Of a stretch of 11,375 bases of DNA, positions 6,513 through 11,375 are shown one piece after another; positions within the stretch are counted from its first letter, which is position 1; each line of letters opens with the position of its first letter. This stretch comes from Bacteriovoracaceae bacterium UBA2428 (lineage in GTDB: Bacteria > Bdellovibrionota > UBA2428). A program made the translations under genes and the position numbers. A model generated the notes under the pieces. It was not told where the DNA came from, did no database searches, and saw nothing but the letters and a program-made list of their open reading frames with translations. The stretch spans positions 1 through 11,375 of the forward strand of contig DDRA01000089.1 in assembly GCA_002343545.1 (NCBI GenBank), in the 5' to 3' direction.

Positions 6513-7637
6513 ATGACATTCATGCAACATCCTCCCGCGCGACGCGAAGACGCCTCGGACTGGCAATCCCAATGCGGCCCCCTCGAGGACTTCTTGCGCG
6601 ATCCGAGCGTCACCGAAATCATGGTGAACGGCCCCGCCAAGATCTTCGTCGAGCAGGGCGGGCTCCTGCGTAAGACCGCGGCCAAGTTCGAAAACGCCGA
6701 CGAGCTCGTGCGTCTCATGGTGTCCATGGCGGCCTCGATAGGCCGCCCCCTCGACGCCAAGCACCCCACCGTGGACGGCCGCCTTCCGGACGGCTCGCGG
6801 ATCAACGCCGTCCTTCCGCCGGTCGCCGTGGACGGCCCCGCCCTGACGATCCGCAAGTTCTCGCTCTTCGCGCTGACCCACAACCAGCTCGTCCAGGCCG
6901 GCGCCATGGACGAACGCTTGGCTTACTTTCTGAGCCGCTGCGTGGCCGCGCGCCTCAACGTCGTCGTATCGGGCGGCACGGGCTCCGGCAAAACGACGCT
7001 GCTGAACGTGCTGAGCTCCTTCATCGGTCCCCACGAACGGGTGGTCTCGATCGAGGACTCGGCCGAGCTCAAGATCCGCGTCGACAACCTCGTCCGCATG
7101 GAGTCCCGGCCCCCGACCGCGGGCGACGCCGGGGTCAGCATCCGCCAGCTCGTTATCAACGCCCTGCGGATGCGGCCCGATCGCATCGTCGTGGGCGAGT
7201 GCCGGGGCGCCGAAGCCCTCGACATGCTCGTCGCCATGAACACGGGCCACGAAGGCTCCATGACGACGGTCCACGCCAACTCCGCCCGCGACGCCCTCCG
7301 ACGCCTCGAGACCATGGTCATGCTCGCGGGAGCCGAAATCCCCCTCAAAGTCGTCCGCTCGAACATCTCGAGCGCCGTGCATCTCATCGTGCAGGTCTCG
7401 CGCGGCGCGGACGGGGTACGCCGGCTGAGCGAGGTCGTCGAGGTCGGCGGCATGGAAGGCGAAGTCATCCTGACCCAAGACGTCTTCCGCTTTACGCCGG
7501 GCCAGGGCTTCCGGAGCCAGGGCATCGTCCCCCAATTCGTCCGGGTTTTCCGGGAACGCGGGATCGACTTTCCGGCCGACTTCTTCAGCGAGGCCTACTC
7601 CGTTCGCCCGAGCGGCGGCGGCCCGCGAAAACCCTAG
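6513..7637 (+). CDS. CpaF/TadA-type secretion ATPase (type II/IV secretion family)
   Basis: The 374-residue protein is a hexameric secretion ATPase of the CpaF/TadA kind, which powers type IVc (Flp/Tad) pilus assembly or related export from the cytoplasmic face. Motifs in order are an N-terminal domain with [12 protein letters not shown] (30-41), [20 protein letters not shown] (85-104), Walker A GGTGSGKT (154-161), an Asp box around SIEDSAEL (179-186), Walker [10 protein letters not shown] (224-232) and a His box [13 protein letters not shown] (245-257). All catalytic features look intact. It is shorter at the N-terminus than classical CpaF, lacking the long leading extension. The start could be 6513 or the ATG three codons later; no clear Shine-Dalgarno sequence separates them. 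No TadB, TadC, pilin or secretin gene is next to it in this window, so its partner machinery is not shown. The residues after about 355 (ending SGGGPRKP) are a short unconserved-looking tail. Confidence 0.9.
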   Translation: MTFMQHPPARREDASDWQSQCGPLEDFLRDPSVTEIMVNGPAKIFVEQGGLLRKTAAKFENADELVRLMVSMAASIGRPLDAKHPTVDGRLPDGSRINAVLPPVAVDGPALTIRKFSLFALTHNQLVQAGAMDERLAYFLSRCVAARLNVVVSGGTGSGKTTLLNVLSSFIGPHERVVSIEDSAELKIRVDNLVRMESRPPTAGDAGVSIRQLVINALRMRPDRIVVGECRGAEALDMLVAMNTGHEGSMTTVHANSARDALRRLETMVMLAGAEIPLKVVRSNISSAVHLIVQVSRGADGVRRLSEVVEVGGMEGEVILTQDVFRFTPGQGFRSQGIVPQFVRVFRERGIDFPADFFSEAYSVRPSGGGPRKP

Positions 7638-7660
7638 GCTCGCCGATTTCCCCCTTGATC

Positions 7661-7680
7661 GTGGGCGGATGTTCGCCTAC
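7661..7680 (+). other. Small RNA-capable hairpin before the basic small gene
   Basis: GTGGGCG (7661-7667) can pair with CGCCTAC (7674-7680), seven pairs including one G-U, with a six-base loop. No T-run follows, so it is not a typical terminator. It sits 12 bases before ATG 7693, and its loop contains the alternative in-frame ATG at 7669. A weak -35/-10-like pair (TTGATC 7655, TACGGT 7678, spacing 17) overlaps it. Confidence 0.3.
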
Positions 7681-7692
7681 GGTCCTGGCCCT

Positions 7693-7932
7693 ATGCCGCA
7701 ACGTCTCGCCAAAACCCGTAAGCATCGCTCCCTCAAGACCAAGAAGATGGGCGCCGTCTCCAAGGCCCGCCGTGAGATCCACGGAACGACGGCCCGCCTG
7801 CCGCTGTCCGGCGAAATGCCGACGCTGCGCGGTGGTCGTCCGGTCGACGCGATCGAAATCCCGACCGAGCTTCTCGCGAAGCTGACCAAGAAGAAGTCCG
7901 CTCCCGCGACGAAGAAAGCGGCCAAGGCCTAA
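7693..7932 (+). CDS. Small lysine/arginine-rich basic protein, function unknown
   Basis: The 79-residue product is highly basic. Residues 3-34 contain LAKTRKHRSLKTKK and SKARREIHGT, patterns typical of RNA-contacting extensions in ribosomal proteins. The middle (LPLSGEMPTLRGGRPVDAIEIPTELLAKL) looks like a small folded or partner-binding part. The tail (KKKSAPATKKAAKA) resembles histone H1-like bacterial proteins. The ATG at 7693 is preferred because similarity to such basic leaders begins there; ATG 7669 would add eight unpromising residues and lies in a hairpin loop. No good Shine-Dalgarno sequence is seen for either. It starts 55 bases after the secretion ATPase and ends 30 bases before the Rsm22-like gene on the same strand. 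A nucleic-acid- or ribosome-binding role is inferred from composition and from that neighbour; it matches no standard ribosomal protein I know. Confidence 0.7.
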   Translation: MPQRLAKTRKHRSLKTKKMGAVSKARREIHGTTARLPLSGEMPTLRGGRPVDAIEIPTELLAKLTKKKSAPATKKAAKA

Positions 7933-7962
7933 GGCCTTCGCCCCTTCCGTCACGGAGATCGA

Positions 7963-9225
7963 ATGAACGGCCCGAATCGACCGAGGCGTCCCAAAATCGG
8001 GGAGCCGGGGGAGATCCGGGCCGAGTCGTTTTCGGAAGGCGACGCCGGCGAGGAACCTCGTCCGAAACCCACGCGCATCAAAGCGCCCAAGGCCTCCAAG
8101 AACAGTCGCCGAAAAAAGAAACTCCGCGCCTTCAAGCGCGATCGCGAAGAGAGCAAAGAGAAGGCGCGCGAGCGTTTTCGGGAGCGCGAGGCCGCGCGCG
8201 GCCCCACGACCGAAGCCGAGCTCCCCACCTTCTTCGCCGCGCTCCGTAAACTCGCCCGCGGCGAGCCCAGCGCGCTGCGCGACGAAATCTTCAAACTCAA
8301 AGACTGGTTCACCTCGGTGCGCGACAACCGCCCGAGCGGCTACATGAACCTGCCGAAGGTCCAAGCCGCCTACCTCGCCTACCATCTGCCGCTGCACTTG
8401 CCCGAGCTCGCGTGGATCCGCAAACGCGTTCCCCTCGCGAAGCCCGAGCGCCCGCTCAAGTTCCTCGATTACGGTTGCGGCCCGGGCACCGCGAGCCTCG
8501 GATGGCTCGAAAGCGATCCCGACGTGCCCGTCGCCAAGTGGACGCTCGCCGACATCTCGAGCCGCGCCATCGAGAACGCCGAAATCCTGCTTAAGACCGT
8601 GCGCCCCGACCTGAACGTCGAGCGCCGCAAGCTTCCCGAAGGCTGGCATCGCGTGCCGTGGCGCGACCGTTTCGATCACATCCTGCTGAGCCACGTCCTG
8701 AACGAGATGGGCAGCGGGCCGCGCGCGCGCGACCGCAAGGCGGAGTTCGTGCTGACGCTCGCCTCCGAGGCGCTCGAAGCGAACGGGACGATCTGGATCG
8801 TCGAGCCGCCCTTGCGCGAGCCGAGCCTGGACTTGATGTGGCTGCGCGACACGCTCGTCGCGGAGGGCTTCGAGATCCTCGCGCCCTGCCCGCGCGGGGT
8901 GGAAGTCTGCCCGATGGCCGCGCGAAAGCTGGGCTGGTGCTACGCCCAGCCTCCGCGCGGCGACGCGCCCGTGGACGGACTGCGCGACTGGGATCAGAAG
9001 ATCGAGCGCGCCATGGGATCGCGACTCGACCGCATGGGATTCAGCTTCATCGTGGCGCGCGTGCCGGGCGATGCCGTACGCGCGGAAGAGCGCCCGCGGC
9101 CGCACGGCGTGGCCGTGACGGACGAGAACGCGTGGCAACGCTGGGTGTGCACGGAGACGGGCATCAAGCAGACCGAGTCCCGCCCGCCCTACCGCGGCTT
9201 CTGGACCCCACCGAAAGCCAAGTAA
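7963..9225 (+). CDS. Rsm22/METTL17-like methyltransferase, probably ribosomal small subunit assembly
   Basis: This 420-residue protein has a Rossmann SAM-binding core with motif I FLDYGCGPGTA (167-177), an acidic-turn strand TLADIS (194-199) and a strand plus loop DHILLSHVLNEM (238-249), a hallmark of the Rsm22 family. After the core come C309, C316, C326 (pattern PCP, CPM, WC) and C396 in WVCTETG. In mitochondrial Rsm22/METTL17 the equivalent cysteines bind a 4Fe-4S cluster. These relatives act in assembly of the small ribosomal subunit, so a similar role is likely here; whether methylation occurs is uncertain. The N-terminal 80 residues are very basic and probably disordered (for example SKNSRRKKKLRAFKRDREE), suiting rRNA contact. 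GGAG lies five bases before the ATG. It follows the small basic protein gene by 30 bases, suggesting co-transcription, and converges on the lipoprotein gene with 15 bases between stops. Confidence 0.82.
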   Translation: MNGPNRPRRPKIGEPGEIRAESFSEGDAGEEPRPKPTRIKAPKASKNSRRKKKLRAFKRDREESKEKARERFREREAARGPTTEAELPTFFAALRKLARGEPSALRDEIFKLKDWFTSVRDNRPSGYMNLPKVQAAYLAYHLPLHLPELAWIRKRVPLAKPERPLKFLDYGCGPGTASLGWLESDPDVPVAKWTLADISSRAIENAEILLKTVRPDLNVERRKLPEGWHRVPWRDRFDHILLSHVLNEMGSGPRARDRKAEFVLTLASEALEANGTIWIVEPPLREPSLDLMWLRDTLVAEGFEILAPCPRGVEVCPMAARKLGWCYAQPPRGDAPVDGLRDWDQKIERAMGSRLDRMGFSFIVARVPGDAVRAEERPRPHGVAVTDENAWQRWVCTETGIKQTESRPPYRGFWTPPKAK

Positions 9226-9240
9226 CTCCCGAGACGAGAA

Positions 9241-11037
9241 TCAGTAGCGGGCGCGACGGCGCTGCTTCGCGCTCGGCGTCGTGGCCGGGCCCTCGCCGCC
9301 GCCGAGGGCGCGGTAGGTGATGAGCTTGTCGGCCGAGGCATCGTCCAGATCGTCCAGCTGGTCGAGCTTGACCTGAAGGTCGCTGAGCTCCTTGGCGCCC
9401 GCGTCCTTCTCGAGCGTGCCGTGGATAACCTTGAGGGCCTCGAGCTGGGCCGAGATGGAGCCTTTGCCGACCTTCTCGAGGACCTTCGTCTTGTAACCCT
9501 TGAGCGCGGCGATCTGCGCGGAGGTTTCCTTCATCTTCTTCTCGTAGTCTTCCGTGTCGACCGGCGTGCGTCGACCGGCGCTCGTCCCGGCTTGGGCGCG
9601 GGCGAGCTGGAGCTCGCGCTGCGTGGCGTACTTGCGGTTGAGGGCGTCGAGCTTGGCGATCTCGCGCTCGATCTGCGACTTGCAGCGGGTGACGCGCGCC
9701 GTGAGCGCCTCGTAGCTGAGTTTGGGTCGGATCGCCTTCTCTTCGACCGCGGCCGCGCGACGACCGGAATCGCGGGATTCGCGTTCGAGCCGCGCCTGGC
9801 GCACGCGCTCGAGCGAGCTCACGCGCGTCGAGACGTCGGAAAGCGACGACGAGGAACGCGAGCCGTCGCAGCCCTGGACGCCGGAGAGACGCGTCACGAG
9901 GATCTCGGCTTCGAGGTTGAATTCCTCGACGAGCGCCTTGCGGTCTTCCAGGCTCGCGACCCTGGCGTCGGACATGTCGCGGTGGAGCTGATCGCGTTGG
10001 CCGTTGCGCGCCACGCGGTCGGCCTCGAGCGTTTTGAATTCCGCTTGGAGGCCCGCCACGCCGCCCGTGCGGAGCACTTCGGCCGCCTGCTGGAAGGGCA
10101 CGAGGAGCGCGTTGAACATGTCGACGCGGGGATCCGCGGCGCCGTCGGCGCGCGCGAGGATGGCCGGCGCCTTCGAGTGGATGTGGCGCATGCACTCCGA
10201 GTTCTTCGCCGAAGCGGCCATGAGCGTGACGAGCCAAGCGAGCTTGCCGTCGCGCAGGCCGGTGTCGGAAGGCTGCTCGCCCGGCAGATAATCGGCCTGG
10301 TTCCACTGACGGTTCACGAACTTCACGACGCGACCGTAGGCATCCGTGTGCCGGAGCGCGTAGTCGTAGTAGGGGCCGTTTTCGGAGAGGGCGCGGTTCA
10401 GGACGCTCGCCATGACGGCGGGATCCGCGCTGTAGTTCATGCGGAAGGCGCCCGGCGCGACGTAGTCACCGAGGCGCGCTTGGAGGCCGAAAAGGATCTG
10501 GTCGAAAGTGTAGACGCGGCCGCCGACCTGGAGGCTCATGTTCGGGCAGCCGGCCGCGACGGGTTGCTCGGCGTTGACGGGTGGCGGGATGGACGGCGGC
10601 GTTCCCGCGCCCGGCAGGGGCGAAGCCCCCGGCTGGGGCGCCGTGCCCGGCGGCGTCGTCGGCGCGGGCGCGTAGGGCGTGCCCGGACGACCGTCGATTT
10701 GCGCCGTGGTCATGTGCGTTCCGCCCTGGGAATCGAGCGAGCTCGGCGGTCGGGCGAGGCGACCGCCCTCGTCGACGCTCGACGGACGACCCGCGTTTCG
10801 GTTCGCGTTCGGCTGGGGAGCGCGCATGAGGGCCGAGGCCGAATCCACCCGCGTCGGGAGGCTCGCCGGGGAACGACCGACGTCGCTCGCCTCTTGCGCC
10901 ATCGACGTCTCGTTATCGGCGTAGCTCTCTTCCTCGCCGGTCCGCGACGAGCAAGCCGCGAGACCGAGGCCGAACACGAGGCCACCGGCGATCATCGAGT
11001 AGGAACGGATCGTGCGAAATTGGCGGAATTTCCCCAT
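9241..11037 (-). CDS. Large lipoprotein with proline-rich linker and coiled coils, function unknown
   Basis: The 598-residue product carries a lipoprotein signal: basic N-terminus, hydrophobic stretch (residues 15-27) and lipobox LAAC with Cys29 as the lipidation site. Serines at 30-31 rather than aspartate suggest outer-membrane sorting by the enterobacterial rule, which may not hold here. Residues 30-160 look disordered, and 117-160 are rich in proline and glycine, a linker able to cross the periplasm. A folded-looking part spans about 164-325 (cysteines 164 and 282). Residues 325-570 are rich in charged heptad-like helices, likely coiled coils, with cysteines 390 and 452. The end is strongly basic (KQRRRARY). 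I recognise no family. An envelope-tethered structural or scaffolding protein is plausible. Met15 is an alternative start; neither has a properly spaced Shine-Dalgarno sequence, as the G-run before Met1 abuts it. Confidence 0.75.
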   Translation of the reverse strand: MGKFRQFRTIRSYSMIAGGLVFGLGLAACSSRTGEEESYADNETSMAQEASDVGRSPASLPTRVDSASALMRAPQPNANRNAGRPSSVDEGGRLARPPSSLDSQGGTHMTTAQIDGRPGTPYAPAPTTPPGTAPQPGASPLPGAGTPPSIPPPVNAEQPVAAGCPNMSLQVGGRVYTFDQILFGLQARLGDYVAPGAFRMNYSADPAVMASVLNRALSENGPYYDYALRHTDAYGRVVKFVNRQWNQADYLPGEQPSDTGLRDGKLAWLVTLMAASAKNSECMRHIHSKAPAILARADGAADPRVDMFNALLVPFQQAAEVLRTGGVAGLQAEFKTLEADRVARNGQRDQLHRDMSDARVASLEDRKALVEEFNLEAEILVTRLSGVQGCDGSRSSSSLSDVSTRVSSLERVRQARLERESRDSGRRAAAVEEKAIRPKLSYEALTARVTRCKSQIEREIAKLDALNRKYATQRELQLARAQAGTSAGRRTPVDTEDYEKKMKETSAQIAALKGYKTKVLEKVGKGSISAQLEALKVIHGTLEKDAGAKELSDLQVKLDQLDDLDDASADKLITYRALGGGEGPATTPSAKQRRRARY

Positions 11038-11085
11038 ACCCCCAGTCTAGACGCCCTCCGCCGCGCCCTCTCGCGGGAATTTTGA

Positions 11086-11117
11086 CGGAAGGGCGCCGGA
11101 AATTCGCCCTTCCGGCG
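11086..11117. repeat. Two overlapping, mutually exclusive perfect inverted repeats
   Basis: Hairpin A pairs CGGAAGGGCG (11086-11095) with CGCCCTTCCG (11105-11114), ten pairs and a nine-base loop. Hairpin B pairs CGCCGGAA (11094-11101) with TTCCGGCG (11110-11117), eight pairs and an eight-base loop. They share bases 11094-11095 and 11110-11114, so an RNA could hold only one at a time. The pair lies in the 101-base spacer between the lipoprotein and uppP starts, preceded on the plus strand by the -35-like TTGACG (11082-11087). No T-run follows, so it is not a clear terminator. Confidence 0.6.
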
Positions 11118-11138
11118 AGAAGGCGTTAAAAATGAGGG

Positions 11139-11375
11139 GTGGGATTCATCGAAGCCATCCTCCTGGGACTCGTCGAAGGCCTGACCGAATTTCTTCCCGT
11201 TTCGTCGACCGGACATCTCGTCTTGACGGGACACTTTCTCGGCATCCAGGAACGCGCGGACGTGAAGGCCTTCGAGGTCGTCGTGCAAACGGGCGCGATC
11301 TTTGCCGTCGTCTGGCATTACCGCCAGGGACTTTGGGAGCGGCTTCGCAGGGGTTTCTCGCGCGATCCTCTCGCG
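11139..11375 (+). CDS. uppP: Undecaprenyl-diphosphatase (BacA/UppP), N-terminal part (cut by window edge)
   Basis: The first 79 codons are present. The product is an integral membrane enzyme that dephosphorylates undecaprenyl diphosphate to recycle the lipid carrier for peptidoglycan and other envelope polymers; extra copies give bacitracin tolerance. The signature [15 protein letters not shown] spans residues 13-27, containing the conserved acidic residues and the STGH segment, and [15 protein letters not shown] (45-59) matches the second conserved segment. The reading frame has a TGA at 11133-11135, so the start cannot be further upstream, and GTG 11139 gives the expected short leader (GFIEAILLG). 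The ribosome binding site is poorly placed: G-rich bases touch the start codon, and a GAAGG lies too far away. Bases 11127-11132 (TAAAAA) are AT-rich and -10-like. Confidence 0.95.
   Translation, partial: MGFIEAILLGLVEGLTEFLPVSSTGHLVLTGHFLGIQERADVKAFEVVVQTGAIFAVVWHYRQGLWERLRRGFSRDPLA

Noticed and set aside
6426..7535. 369-codon open frame on the minus strand across the secretion ATPase
   Set aside because: The plus-strand frame carries complete Walker A, Walker B and His-box motifs; this is its shadow.
7693..7932. Calling the small basic protein a histone H1-like nucleoid protein
   Set aside because: Only the last 14 residues resemble H1 tails. The N-terminal half is not the alanine/lysine/proline repeat of that group, so I left the function open.
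7910..7940. Stem AAGGC-CTAAG-GCCTT at the stop of the small basic gene as a terminator
   Set aside because: The stem is only five pairs with no T-run, and the downstream gene starts within 30 bases.
7585..9138. 517-codon open frame on the minus strand across the Rsm22-like gene
   Set aside because: It lacks recognisable domains and is the reverse-frame shadow of a gene with clear SAM and cysteine motifs.
9421..11085. 554-codon open frame on the plus strand across the lipoprotein gene
   Set aside because: The opposite strand carries a lipobox and a sensible linker and coiled-coil layout, while this frame has none and is biased in composition.
1..11375. tRNA or rRNA genes, CRISPR arrays, insertion sequences, phage attachment sites
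   Set aside because: Reading both strands I found no cloverleaf-like element, regular spaced repeats, transposase motifs or terminal inverted repeats.

Overview
The window is a GC-rich, gene-dense bacterial chromosome segment. I see no mobile element, tRNA, rRNA or CRISPR array. Lipoprotein and Sec signals, a c-type cytochrome, an undecaprenyl-diphosphatase (uppP) start and a protein ending in phenylalanine point to a Gram-negative organism. The mix of a short orphan CpaF-type ATPase, an Rsm22-type methyltransferase and several unrecognised exported proteins would suit a high-GC member of the Bdellovibrionota or old deltaproteobacterial lineages. That placement is a guess from gene content.

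Left part (1-2203). A LysR-type regulator, cut by the window edge, reads leftward. Reading rightward from it is a three-gene set: a small secreted four-cysteine protein (267-731), a two-heme c-type cytochrome (744-1472) and an exported or membrane protein built from an internal duplication (1496-2179). The spacing of 12 and 23 bases suggests one transcript, possibly linked to the LysR protein.

Middle part (2204-6512). A shortened, degenerate YyaL/DUF255 thioredoxin-domain protein reads leftward. It is divergent from cinA, a full-length two-domain CinA with a GTG start, across 40 bases. cinA converges, with a 3-base gap, on a secreted 405-residue protein that looks like a caspase-type (clan CD) cysteine peptidase: an HHG motif ends one strand and an HGCNSG motif ends the next. 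This gene is the best candidate here for something undescribed. An AT-rich 159-base spacer carrying a small dyad separates it from the next gene.

Right part (6513-11375). An orphan CpaF/TadA-type secretion ATPase is followed by a lysine-rich 79-residue basic protein and an Rsm22/METTL17-like methyltransferase with four cysteines placed like the family's Fe-S ligands. The last two may form a ribosome-assembly pair. A large leftward lipoprotein with a proline-rich linker and coiled coils converges on the methyltransferase. The window ends with the first 79 codons of uppP. The spacer before uppP holds two overlapping, mutually exclusive perfect inverted repeats.

Functions are firm for cinA, uppP and the CpaF-type ATPase; good for the LysR, cytochrome, YyaL-like and Rsm22-like genes; inferred for the caspase-like gene; and unknown for the rest. 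No convincing rho-independent terminator was found, and all three convergent gene pairs are separated by 24 bases or fewer.
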